Source: Dyadobacter sp. NIV53 (GTDB lineage: Bacteria; Bacteroidota; Bacteroidia; Cytophagales; Spirosomataceae). Taken from it: a stretch of 64,000 nucleotides of DNA. The position numbers and the translations under genes were made by a program. This document shows, piece after piece, positions 37,001 to 44,979 of this stretch (the stretch's first letter is position 1; every line of letters begins with the position of its first letter). A model generated the notes under the pieces. It did no database searches and was not told the DNA's origin. It worked only from the letters and a program-made list of their open reading frames with translations. The stretch is from positions 310,001 through 374,000 of the forward strand of contig NZ_CP081299.1 in assembly GCF_019711195.1 (NCBI RefSeq), in the 5' to 3' direction.

Positions 37001-40000
37001 CCTACTGACAGTGAACGGCTTGCGGAGGGACTGGGTATTGATGTTTCATTTTTCAACAATCTGGAAAATTGCAAAAGAACTGAAATTTCAGATGCGCTGA
37101 TTTTTAATAAAGGTCTGTTTCACGGAACTATTGGCGATTATATGGAGGAAGGACTGGACAGCCTTTTCACCAAAGATAATATTCAACATACGAAAGCATT
37201 TTTTAATAATTATGTATCTGGAAGAGGCATTTTACCCGCGATAAGAGTGGGAGTTCAGCCTTATGGAATACTACCTGTTACGGCTTTTTCCAGGTTCAGT
37301 GCTACGGCCAATGATGCTGCTTTACCACAATTGACAAAAGAAGATTTTAACAATCCGGCTGCTATCAAGGATGCACTTCAAACGCGTTTCAACATTCGTT
37401 TGAAACAATTACTTTCCCTGCTGGATAGCCACTGGACGGCCATTCGTAACAGCAAAGTACTCTATTCAGGAAATACAAACCCGGCAAATCCTCAGGCACA
37501 TTTTATGGGAATGCTTGGATTAAACGCTGTTTCTCAGGAGCTTTTCTACCGGTATGGAGTTAATGTTGCGTCGAGACAGGGAACCGATGTGCTGGATATC
37601 AATTTCAGCGCCACGGATATTTTCGGCCCGATTTATACTGGTGGAACGCTGGGCACCCAGGTTTCGTCAGGTTATTATTATAAATCGGACTACTTTATTG
37701 ACGAACAAATTCCATTTACGGATCCTCTTCTGCTTTTAAATTCCAGATGGAACCGGATTAATACACAGTTCAACAAAGCCATGGTCTTTACCATGAGGCA
37801 TTTGAAAAACCAGTCGCAGATACTTGGTGACAAAATTGACAATACGGAACTTTCTGATACCTTAACAACGCCTGCCAACCCCAATGCCGGAACACCGCAG
37901 GAACAATTTGAAGCTAGGCAGCAAATCCACTTTTATATTGACTGGCTTCTGGATCAAAACCCCTGGGATGTTCATGCTCAAAACAAGTTTTCAACGGTAA
38001 CGGAAACGGGTCTGACGGCCGGAATGCCTTCTAAATCTTTACTTTTTCTGTTGCTCCGCCATGCAGTACTTTCCGCTTATGCTGATACCATACTAAAAAT
38101 ACTGGAATTTGAAGGGCTGACAAATCAGGAAACGATCAAAAAAATGGGCAGTCCGGGCTTCTATTATCAGAGGTACGCAGCCAATTTCAGGTATGTTACC
38201 AAATGGACTTTTTTATTCAGTAAAATCGGCAGTCTGGATGGTGTGCTTGATTTCAAAATGGATACTACCAATAGTTTTTATGTATACATGAACAGCCTGG
38301 CAGGATCGTCGGCCGGTTTTCTAAATAATTATGTCTCTCCTGAAAATACCAGTGTATTTACCAATTATGCCAATCATGCCGCACATCAGCCATTTATTGA
38401 TGAGCTGAACGATACCAAAAGTGCCATCAGGAAATTCAAAGAAATTCCTACACAAAGGCTTGAAAAACTGCTGCGTGAACATCTTGATTTATGTACTTAC
38501 CGGCTGGATGCATGGCGGCTCGGACAGGTCAACAAGCGACTGAAAGAAAACCGGCAAGCCAACAAAACCGGCATACATCTGGGCGCTTACGGATGGGTGG
38601 AAAATCTGAGAAAAGGTGGAGAAAGATTACCCGCTGTTAATATCCCTCCGGAATTATGGAAAACAGGAGATGAACCGGTATTTACGGATGCCGATAACCT
38701 TGGATTTATTCATACACCCTCGCTGAACCACGCGGTAACTGCCGCCATTATGCGGGCTGGGTTCCATGCCAATATTGCAACCGATGAAGTAGATAATTTA
38801 CTGGCTGTCAATCTTTCATCAGAAAGGATCAGAACGGCTTTAAATCTGATCAGTGGAATCCGGAGCGGTCAGGATACGGCTGCTATGCTGGGTTACCAGT
38901 TTGAAAGAGGCTTGCATGAACGTTACCTGCATATCCCGCTTGAACTGGATGAATACATTTATGATTTTCGTGATGAATTCCCGCTTTCTATTCCCGTGGA
39001 TGAAAACGTCGCACTGGCAGACGTAAGTTTAACACAGGTTGTGAATGGTCTCGAATTATTGGAAACCGCACAGGCTTTTATAGAATCAAAAGGTGGCCCG
39101 CCGCATCCCGGTGACAGTTTATACCAAAGTTTGAAGGCTTTTGAAGCCGATTGGTGGACGTCCGTTAATAATGCCAATATCAATACTGCATCCGCACCCG
39201 AAAAAGATGCGATGCTGAAAGAAATTGACCGAATGGCGGATGCCTTTGATGCTCTGGGTGATTTATGTCTGTCAGAAAGTATATATCAGGTTACGAAAGG
39301 CAATTACGTACGTTCTTCCGCCATTATGGATAAACTGGCAAAAGGTGATGTTCCGTTTGATATTGAATTTGCAGATACACCCAGAACGGGAACTGTAGTC
39401 ACACACAAAGTCGCTATGTTTATTAACTTGGTTGAAGGAATAGATCGCGTTCTTGCAGGCACAACCACTCCCCTGGCGGGTACCGAACTGGCGACAGCAG
39501 TAACTGCCGCAGGAGCAACCGCACCACAATGGGCCAGTGCTTTTACACCAAGAGCTTTGGCCGAACCAGCTTTAAATAAATGGGCCGGAAACCTGATCGG
39601 AAATCCTGCGAAAATAAAATGCCTTGTAACATATACTATTCCTGACGTGGTCACAACGCCTGTGGCTATAACGGTAACCCTTGCCAATCTGAGTATACAG
39701 CCACTGGATGTCCTGCATTTGTTTGGTACCGGCCCACTTGACGGCGGTGCAGAGCTCAATGCAAGAGTAGCAACTTACATTAAAAAAACGGTTGTGCTTC
39801 CAGCAGGCTTTACCGGTACGGCAGATGCACTTTTAATGACTATTAAATACACTGAACGCGCTGGAAACTGGGCTGCCGATGACTATTCGTTTTATGAAAA
39901 AACGGGTTTGATTCAGTCCATCAGGGAATTAATTACCAACAGCGCAGCACTGGCAGCAGACGATCTGTTAATTCCGGGACAAGAAGAAGTGCCGGAAGCA

Positions 40001-41161
40001 CAAATCAAGAACTTCCAGCCCGACGAATTGCTGATCAGGATAACTAACTTGAAGGCAAGAATGCAGATCGTGTTTACCGCCTTCAATCACTTTTTTACAA
40101 CAGAAATATCAGCGGACAATGCACCCGGCCATACATTCACCAATCAGCAGATCGACAGTTTGCGGTTGTTGCTGAACGACGCATCTGTTTTTGGCATACC
40201 TGGAACTGTGCCGGATCTCGTAAAAAGTTACGGTAACAATGCAGGAATCGCATTACTGAATGCAGCAGACGGAGCTGCAAAAGCTATGTCGGTCCGTTTG
40301 GCACAGGCAAATTCTGACATAGTAACCGGAAGCACCACCACTTTATCACCGGAAGTAAGAGTGAACGCTTTGGCTGAAGCCGCAAAGAAAATACTGGGAA
40401 GGGCATTTATTGCTGTACCACATTTTAAACTTAGAAATCTGGCAGATCTGACTGCACAAAATAACTTACCAAAAGAGAAAGGTTTGCTCCGATCCGCTCC
40501 TGTTTTTGCTATGGATGAATGGAGCCAGAGTGTTGCCAGGGTTCGACAAAGGCTTTCGGTGCTGGAAACGATGGAAATGTGGTCTGCTAATTTCGGTGGT
40601 ACTTCCATATTGAAGAAACCATTCCAATTTCCTTTCGCGCTCAATACAGACGGAACTTCACATGATCATTGGCTTGGAATAGAGTTCCCGGCGGGTTATC
40701 TACCTGAAGAAGATAAACTATCACTGATAGTAATGAATGCGGAAGCAGCCTTAACGGGCGCCGCTGGCATTAACAAAATTGGCCTTCTACTGGACGAATG
40801 GGCTGAAATAATTCCAAACCCGGTTGAAATGACAGGAATTGCATTCAATTATGACCAGCCCGATGCCAAAGCACCTAACACCCTTTTGCTTGCTGTAACA
40901 CCAAAACAAACCGGCAAATGGAGCTGGGATGACTTGGCTGAAACATTGAACGACACTTTGGAAATGGCCAAAAATAGGGCGGTAGAACCTGAACAACTGG
41001 AAGACACAGTATTCGGACAGATTTTGCCAGGCTTGCTAACAGAAGTAGTTCCGCCGCAACTTCGTCCCGATGACACTGATCAGCAGTCGAATACCCTTGG
41101 TTTGCAGGTAGTGACCGATTTTAGTGTGGTTAATGATACTTATCAACCGGAAGAATTATAA
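34091..41161 (+). CDS. Giant-cluster protein of 2356 residues, conserved unknown with helical insertions
   Basis: The largest protein in the window. The start has LPVKIETRF (34-42); the matching strand ELWVRIYPDDIAVHTHE appears only at about 572. Between them lie some 520 residues rich in Lys, Leu, Ala and Asn with heptad-like spacing, so probably long helices or coiled coil. A second helical stretch is near 650-780. Other recognisable segments are ASFLPIGTATNNTD (about 920-933), GVQPYGILPV (about 1053) and MWSANFGGTS near 2165. No signal peptide, transmembrane helix, nuclease, kinase or toxin motif is seen. It ends 9 bp before the next gene. Its size suggests a scaffold or structural role, which is inference. 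Confidence 0.7.
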   Translation: MSEPIIATAYTDPRLDTIRAQVALKDDTIPYLLLPVKIETRFMKVERPLFNPDVFADLMLDLAKLDNYMDFDPVLMPAHEILGRFSKIADGFQAAETKAGSLKKLDGASKQAIVALLNSLSKQNQVLGSALNKIGSLDLNTLLELRAFKNRTDTSMVTMLAVIARLTPELPAGDAFLLPLQNIVKALNAIATAILSTDARKEKRQLFIFLDEQFAVLEFNIKEQRVIIASNITATSEQLKQLDALTAQLLPLCTKTAANIKTLKSEFKSIEYSAIFEALTKKLTLLQQDISTRFKPRLQIMHEIPKVNVRDILLSVNELRVFLKKINAKPFAAYDEIISSRKKLYSKAEGIFTDLGKVIKGDEYEVTTIKKSWNLTDAELNKFAKRISAFKTADTVQQTELDKTVNYINNSLRKGFANLKSGSKTSINRLNNSVLDKALTTYSKAIEKINELSQKTSSQEVNEQDVTPEVETFHKTFLHTAQNLVFLPQQYYQTLFDAAKTLEENINLLKETTGFRDAGIQKTYETNAHTQIREIAEASLKANTATASRSAMPVSEVQSSLVFAAATITRDELWVRIYPDDIAVHTHETALTEAELSIGKAYWLEIAAAGDDPDLKLAAWRAIIASYDSQRAAWIVRTTKPADTKSFIQNVLQKTSGTTIEINKELDRLHAILSKPMQRNMMFEVLGQTYPILNNIQEKLKTVKNDNVTLLLKMQHRLFKIQHQLRKFAGEAEQMTEAVKIQASQGLSLMVSSFNIFDQITRTFKSIGKVSSEEMVRNVAVNAAFGDVPVKESSWTSLPHSRVMPGQFVVLTMRNGNYRHAQVTNVIPENLVVGVHPSMVEGGSFQYDEDHNLIVDDSIKWLSDFNDAVAKGMALSITLDAEDVEKGFDKVLVIGIKDTTPDAAKKLLEDLIDNHHFNPEGASFLPIGTATNNTDKASSGYRRIEEDASLSFSVERNSELPVTFVPDPNFPTDSERLAEGLGIDVSFFNNLENCKRTEISDALIFNKGLFHGTIGDYMEEGLDSLFTKDNIQHTKAFFNNYVSGRGILPAIRVGVQPYGILPVTAFSRFSATANDAALPQLTKEDFNNPAAIKDALQTRFNIRLKQLLSLLDSHWTAIRNSKVLYSGNTNPANPQAHFMGMLGLNAVSQELFYRYGVNVASRQGTDVLDINFSATDIFGPIYTGGTLGTQVSSGYYYKSDYFIDEQIPFTDPLLLLNSRWNRINTQFNKAMVFTMRHLKNQSQILGDKIDNTELSDTLTTPANPNAGTPQEQFEARQQIHFYIDWLLDQNPWDVHAQNKFSTVTETGLTAGMPSKSLLFLLLRHAVLSAYADTILKILEFEGLTNQETIKKMGSPGFYYQRYAANFRYVTKWTFLFSKIGSLDGVLDFKMDTTNSFYVYMNSLAGSSAGFLNNYVSPENTSVFTNYANHAAHQPFIDELNDTKSAIRKFKEIPTQRLEKLLREHLDLCTYRLDAWRLGQVNKRLKENRQANKTGIHLGAYGWVENLRKGGERLPAVNIPPELWKTGDEPVFTDADNLGFIHTPSLNHAVTAAIMRAGFHANIATDEVDNLLAVNLSSERIRTALNLISGIRSGQDTAAMLGYQFERGLHERYLHIPLELDEYIYDFRDEFPLSIPVDENVALADVSLTQVVNGLELLETAQAFIESKGGPPHPGDSLYQSLKAFEADWWTSVNNANINTASAPEKDAMLKEIDRMADAFDALGDLCLSESIYQVTKGNYVRSSAIMDKLAKGDVPFDIEFADTPRTGTVVTHKVAMFINLVEGIDRVLAGTTTPLAGTELATAVTAAGATAPQWASAFTPRALAEPALNKWAGNLIGNPAKIKCLVTYTIPDVVTTPVAITVTLANLSIQPLDVLHLFGTGPLDGGAELNARVATYIKKTVVLPAGFTGTADALLMTIKYTERAGNWAADDYSFYEKTGLIQSIRELITNSAALAADDLLIPGQEEVPEAQIKNFQPDELLIRITNLKARMQIVFTAFNHFFTTEISADNAPGHTFTNQQIDSLRLLLNDASVFGIPGTVPDLVKSYGNNAGIALLNAADGAAKAMSVRLAQANSDIVTGSTTTLSPEVRVNALAEAAKKILGRAFIAVPHFKLRNLADLTAQNNLPKEKGLLRSAPVFAMDEWSQSVARVRQRLSVLETMEMWSANFGGTSILKKPFQFPFALNTDGTSHDHWLGIEFPAGYLPEEDKLSLIVMNAEAALTGAAGINKIGLLLDEWAEIIPNPVEMTGIAFNYDQPDAKAPNTLLLAVTPKQTGKWSWDDLAETLNDTLEMAKNRAVEPEQLEDTVFGQILPGLLTEVVPPQLRPDDTDQQSNTLGLQVVTDFSVVNDTYQPEEL

Positions 41162-41170
41162 TAAACGATC

Positions 41171-43147
41171 ATGGCAACTTCCCATTTTGATTATGCAACC
41201 TGCGAACCGTTCCGCTCATGGAACCGGCTGGAAGCCAGGCCCCGGAAATCGGAGTTTGATGAGGTATTAAAAGTAGCTATCCACGACCCTCTTTGGATGC
41301 TGACCCGGCAGTGGCAGTTTGGCGAGTTTCAGGGAGAGGACACCGGTTCGGCCGTATTTGCCAAGATCATGCTGGAAACTACGCGTGTCACAAAATTCAA
41401 ACACCGGGACGGCACTGTCAGCGATTATGATGAAAGCCTGCCGCTGGAAACTTTTGTAGAACGCGTACCTGTGCTGTATGACCTTCGCTTCCGGGCAACG
41501 GCTGGCCAGCACTGGCTGCGCATTCTTTTAAACAAGTCCGCAGCCTATGTCCCTCCTGCCACCAATGATGCTTATAACCACCCAGCAATGCAAAAGGCAT
41601 TAGCACAGATATATCAGTTAAAATTGCCGGTTATCAACCATGCTGCCGATTCTACTGCTCTGCAGGTAGCTAAGGCGCGGCTCCTCTCCAATAAACTGGC
41701 GCATCAGGCTATCAGTGGCCTGGCTGGACGTACACCAGATGGCGTGGCCTGGTACGAAGCATTAAAAAAATCAGGATCAACGTTAGCTCTTCCGGCTGAG
41801 TTAACTACGAATGCCGCGTGGAAGCCAGCATTTGGCACTTTTTTTCTGAGTGCAGCCCAGGATTTTATCAGCTGGTTTGAAAAGTCGCATGAGCATCCGT
41901 CAGGTTCAAAAAGTAGCTGGGCACCTTCTAATCTGGAATATAGTTTCGGATGCGGTTTGCCAAATAAGGGAACAGCCGGAAATACCATTCTGGATGCGAA
42001 GGAATATTATTCAGGAAACCTGGACTGGTATGCATTTAATCTTGAACTGAACACCGAAGGAAATCCATTGGCTGCACCAAATGCAGCAGACCAGGCAGAG
42101 GCTGTTAAGACAGAAATATTAACAATGATTCCATCCGAGGCCCGTTTTGGCGGCATGCCTAACAGCCGTTGGTGGGAGTTTGAAGATGGCACAACGGATC
42201 TGGGAAATATCACGGCTGAAACAACGAATCTCGCAAAAATATTATTGGCACAGTTTGCACTCATGTACAGCAACGATTGGTTTGTAATACCTTATGAAGT
42301 ACCTGCCGGGTCGGTATCCGAAGTAAAGGGAATATTGGTAACCGACACATTCGGTGAAAGGACATTGGTAGAGCCTGCAAGTCAGGGAGATGCCAATGAC
42401 TGGACCGGCTGGACCATGTTTAATTTTACAAAAACCAGTGCCAGTGACGGAAAAACAGGGAAAAGCGATCCAAGGATTTATATTCCTCCTGTTGTAAGCA
42501 AAGTGCAGGAAAGTAAACCGCTCGAATCAGTGGAAATTATCAGGGATGAAATGGCGAACATGATCTGGGGTGTTGAAGCCATCATTCCTGATCTTTTTGG
42601 AGGTGGACAGGATGGCCATGCCGCTGCACAGGAATTGACCAATTACCTGAAAGCATTGGAACGTGCCGATGAAAAAACACCGGTACCAATTCCTGAAAGT
42701 GTCAAGCTTAAATTTAACCTGGGAAATACTGTTCCTGAAAACTGGATTCCATTTTTGCCAACACATTTACCGGGGCAAAATCGGGCAATTCAGCTGCAAC
42801 GAGCCTCGATGCCACGATGGTTTAACAAGGAATTCAGCCAGGTCAGGCCGCGAACTGCTATACTCCGGGAGGGCATGAAAAATGATCCTGCTACTGCCAT
42901 TCAGTTATTTGTGAATGTTTCGGATGAAGTACAGAACAATCCGTATTACATTTTTGAAGAAGAAGCTCCGCGTTGCGGCGTAACCGTGGAAGCAGGATGG
43001 CAGCGAACCAGATGGTATGGTGGCAAAACGATTTGCTGGTATGGAAGAAAGAAAAAAATTGCAAGAGGGGAAGGTGCAAGCGGTCTTGCTTTCGACGAAG
43101 TCATTTATGTAGATTATGCCAATCAGGAAGCTTTGGTGGAGAATTAG
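41171..43147 (+). CDS. Giant-cluster protein of 658 residues, conserved unknown
   Basis: The last gene of the cluster. The N-terminus carries a striking motif, DPLWMLTRQWQFGEFQGED (39-57), preceded by PFRSWNRLEARPR. A second conserved-looking region is EARFGGMPNSRWWEFEDG (about 318-335), followed by SNDWFVIPYEVPAGS. These tryptophan-rich blocks resemble those of hypothetical proteins I recall from actinobacterial and myxobacterial genomes next to partners like the two preceding genes. No enzyme motif is recognised. No signal peptide is present. The 9-bp gap to the 2356-residue gene implies a shared message and probably a shared complex. Confidence 0.7.
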   Translation: MATSHFDYATCEPFRSWNRLEARPRKSEFDEVLKVAIHDPLWMLTRQWQFGEFQGEDTGSAVFAKIMLETTRVTKFKHRDGTVSDYDESLPLETFVERVPVLYDLRFRATAGQHWLRILLNKSAAYVPPATNDAYNHPAMQKALAQIYQLKLPVINHAADSTALQVAKARLLSNKLAHQAISGLAGRTPDGVAWYEALKKSGSTLALPAELTTNAAWKPAFGTFFLSAAQDFISWFEKSHEHPSGSKSSWAPSNLEYSFGCGLPNKGTAGNTILDAKEYYSGNLDWYAFNLELNTEGNPLAAPNAADQAEAVKTEILTMIPSEARFGGMPNSRWWEFEDGTTDLGNITAETTNLAKILLAQFALMYSNDWFVIPYEVPAGSVSEVKGILVTDTFGERTLVEPASQGDANDWTGWTMFNFTKTSASDGKTGKSDPRIYIPPVVSKVQESKPLESVEIIRDEMANMIWGVEAIIPDLFGGGQDGHAAAQELTNYLKALERADEKTPVPIPESVKLKFNLGNTVPENWIPFLPTHLPGQNRAIQLQRASMPRWFNKEFSQVRPRTAILREGMKNDPATAIQLFVNVSDEVQNNPYYIFEEEAPRCGVTVEAGWQRTRWYGGKTICWYGRKKKIARGEGASGLAFDEVIYVDYANQEALVEN

Positions 43148-43216
43148 GAGTTTAGAGTTTAGAGTTTAGTTCAGAGTTCAGGGTTCAGAGTTTAGAGTTT
43201 AGAGTTCAGAGTTTAA
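43148..43216 (+). repeat. Tandem heptad-like repeat array (AGAGTTT / AGAGTTC)
   Basis: About 70 bp of imperfect seven-base repeats of AGAGTTT and AGAGTTC directly after the stop codon of the last giant-cluster gene. A shorter, more degraded version follows the DUF6603-like gene at 30425-30450. It is low-complexity sequence with no coding capacity. Confidence 0.7.
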
Positions 43217-43405
43217 ATTTAGAATTAGTAACATTCGAAATTATATAGTGGAGCCAAAGGGCAGGTTTCCTTTTGGGTGGTTATATTGGAAGCAGATAAA
43301 TAATTGTACTGGATGCCACTGTCGAAGGCATACCACATTTCGTAAGTACAGCAGTATTTTTTTGAATCCGTTTAATAAAAACTATAAAATTGAGGTTCAA
43401 AAATC

Positions 43406-43434
43406 TTGACACGAAAACCCGGATTTTGTAATTT
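43406..43434 (+). promoter_or_regulatory. Promoter-like pair TTGACA / TAATTT with 17-bp spacer
   Basis: TTGACA at 43406-43411 and TAATTT at 43429-43434 with exactly 17 bp between them. This is a strong primary-sigma type arrangement and would start transcription near 43441. No protein-coding frame follows; instead there are several short hairpins and an intrinsic terminator ending at 43607. Confidence 0.5.
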
Positions 43435-43440
43435 AGATGA

Positions 43441-43607
43441 AGAAATAAACGGCTAAAAATATCAAAGATAGTGTTGCTGCACAAGCAGTAATGCGGTTAG
43501 TGAATTACTGTAAAAGACTGGACTTTTAATCCAAGGATGCTCCGAAGCGGGTGTTAATTTGCTTTCTTAATCAAGTTCCCTGCGGATAACTGCGGGGTTC
43601 TTTTTTT
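43441..43607 (+). ncRNA. Candidate structured small RNA of about 165 nt
   Basis: The stretch between the promoter-like pair and the terminator can fold into successive hairpins: CTGC-ACAA-GCAG (43477-43488), an 8-bp stem GCAGTAAT/ATTACTGT (43485-43492 with 43504-43511; it overlaps the first, so they are alternatives), AAAAG/CTTTT or TGGA/TCCA around 43512-43533, and the terminator hairpin. The TGGA-CTTTTAA-TCCA hairpin looks like a tRNA-Lys anticodon arm, but no acceptor stem or T arm is found, so it is not called a tRNA. The downstream sequence 43684-43927 shows only a 46-codon open frame of doubtful reality. I cannot assign a known RNA family. Confidence 0.4.
43578..43607 (+). terminator. 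Intrinsic terminator of the candidate small RNA
   Basis: CCCTGCGG (43578-43585), loop ATAA, then CTGCGGGG (43590-43597) form an 8-bp stem when G-T pairs are allowed. TTCTTTTTTT follows directly (43598-43607). This is a standard rho-independent terminator on the plus strand. Confidence 0.75.
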
Positions 43608-43621
43608 GTCCGGCCAAAAGT

Positions 43622-43683
43622 AAAAATGGCAACTAAGGCACTTAAATTAAAACTTCGAGCCTTGGTGGCTTAGTGGCAAATTT
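43622..43683 (+). repeat. Short inverted-repeat element ending in GTGGCAAA, copy 1
   Basis: The left end (TGGCAACTAAGGCAC) and right end (GTGGCTTAGTGGCAAA) are imperfect inverted copies, with CTTCGAGCC in the centre. The right end GTGGCAAATTTC is the same as that of the element at 53973-54066. It looks like a small non-autonomous or REP-like element. Confidence 0.4.
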
Positions 43684-43927
43684 CATCTTACTGTTGGATT
43701 TGTCACCAACATTTCAAGTTTAATCAAGTCTTCAAAGTATGCTGTTGGTAAAGCTGGCACTGGCGGAAATGGCCTCTAAGGAACGTATGCACGAAGCTTT
43801 TGAGCGCAAAATCCGCGCCTCCGTACACTGGTGGAAAATAGCAGTATCAAGCACAGATCACTTCCTTATAAAAAACTAATTAACAATAACTTACAATTAT
43901 TTCATTGAAGTATACTGATGATTTACT

Positions 43928-44860
43928 TTAACTTAATGTCATGATTTGCGCTTCAAGTTTTTTTACTGATTCAATCGTTTCAAATACACAAACATCCACT
44001 TTCATCATACTTTTTTTGACATTCGCTTTTCTTTTATCTTCATAAGCCCGGTCATAATATTCAAGAAGCAGGCACAGGCATTTTTCAGTTTGCCCGGTCG
44101 CATGTAAATACAACGCTTTGTGATTAGCGCTGAAACCCATCCGCTTTTCCAGTTTTCTAATATATCCGGCAAACATACTTTTATCCATCCGGGTGTACTC
44201 CTCTTTGATGTGCGCCAAACGATCTTCAAATTTTACATCCAGTTCAAAGTAACATGCATTCGTCATGTTTTGATACAGTTTTTCAGGAATTCCAAGATTA
44301 CCCAGAATATGCCCTTTTTCTTCCATCCAAACCGGCTGATGTTCGTTTAGTGACAGCCATGCCGACAACAGTTCGTGCTGAAACTGTTCATAATCCGGCT
44401 GGTCTTCATCCATATTTCCAAACACCGAACCTTTATGTGACGCAAGTTTTTCAAGATCAATAACCTGGTGGCCCATTGCGGCGAGTAAGCGTAACAGTTC
44501 CGTTTTTCCGCTACCGGTTTTACCGGCGATGATACCAATTGGCGGGCCGGAAACATAAACATTCTGCCGCCAAATTTTGAAAGCGTTAAATCCGCCTTCC
44601 AGATAATCAAACCCATTTTGGGTCGCCAGTTTCTCTGAAATATCTCCTTTGGCATCCATCAGATGGATGGCACCAGGCAACTGCATTTCATTAATAATTT
44701 CAGCAAACTGAACAGAAGAAATAATTTCCTGAAACGGAACAGAAACGGCCTTAGGGAAGCTCCCTTTTGTGTAGGAATCAGCTGGCCGTAAATCAATGAT
44801 AGTCCGGTTGTTTTTAAAATTGAAGAAACAAAATGGCGAAAGTCCCATGTTTGAGGTCAA
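43928..44860 (-). CDS. MnmH-like protein (rhodanese-like plus P-loop) lacking the catalytic cysteine
   Basis: A 310-residue protein with the two-part layout of tRNA 2-selenouridine synthase MnmH (SelU). Residues 18-98 match a rhodanese fold (IIDLRPADSYTKGSFPKAVSVP and LEGGFNAFKIWRQ). The P-loop is GKTGSGKTELLRLLAAMG (Walker A 113-120), followed by the family-specific DLEKLASHKGSVFG. In true MnmH a cysteine in a CWRGG-like loop carries selenium or sulfur; here the corresponding stretch reads LMDAKGD (67-73) with no cysteine, and the rhodanese domain is shortened. It can probably still bind nucleotide and tRNA but not exchange sulfur for selenium in the usual way. It lies alone, divergent from the EamA gene. 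Confidence 0.75.
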   Translation of the reverse strand: MTSNMGLSPFCFFNFKNNRTIIDLRPADSYTKGSFPKAVSVPFQEIISSVQFAEIINEMQLPGAIHLMDAKGDISEKLATQNGFDYLEGGFNAFKIWRQNVYVSGPPIGIIAGKTGSGKTELLRLLAAMGHQVIDLEKLASHKGSVFGNMDEDQPDYEQFQHELLSAWLSLNEHQPVWMEEKGHILGNLGIPEKLYQNMTNACYFELDVKFEDRLAHIKEEYTRMDKSMFAGYIRKLEKRMGFSANHKALYLHATGQTEKCLCLLLEYYDRAYEDKRKANVKKSMMKVDVCVFETIESVKKLEAQIMTLS

Positions 44861-44898
44861 ATACTTTGGTATATTTCCATCAGGATTTCAATGATTAA

Positions 44899-44906
44899 TA
44901 ATTTTG
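44899..44906 (+). promoter_or_regulatory. Possible Bacteroidota -7 promoter box (TAATTTTG)
   Basis: A perfect TAnnTTTG match 74 bp before the EamA transporter start codon, in the divergent gap. The -33 element is not evident. Confidence 0.3.
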
Positions 44907-44979
44907 TGTATAGCATTGGTTTAATCCTGAAAATAACAAAATAATTGCAAATTATTCCGAAAACCATCTTAAAAATTTA

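Noticed and set aside
21304..43147. Prophage or contractile injection system
   Set aside because: No integrase, terminase, portal, sheath, tube, baseplate or AAA+ assembly gene is recognised in the cluster.
43148..43216. CRISPR array
   Set aside because: The repeat units are only 7 bp, contiguous and without spacers, and no cas gene is present.
43485..43533. tRNA-Lys-like anticodon arm (TGGA-CTTTTAA-TCCA) with a possible D-arm-like hairpin
   Set aside because: No acceptor stem, no T arm with GTTCRA, and wrong spacing between the two arms; kept only as part of the small-RNA candidate.
43739..43879. 46-codon open frame (MLLVKLALAEMASKERM...)
   Set aside because: Short, no family resemblance, no clear ribosome site, and inside a repeat-rich gap; could be chance or a remnant.
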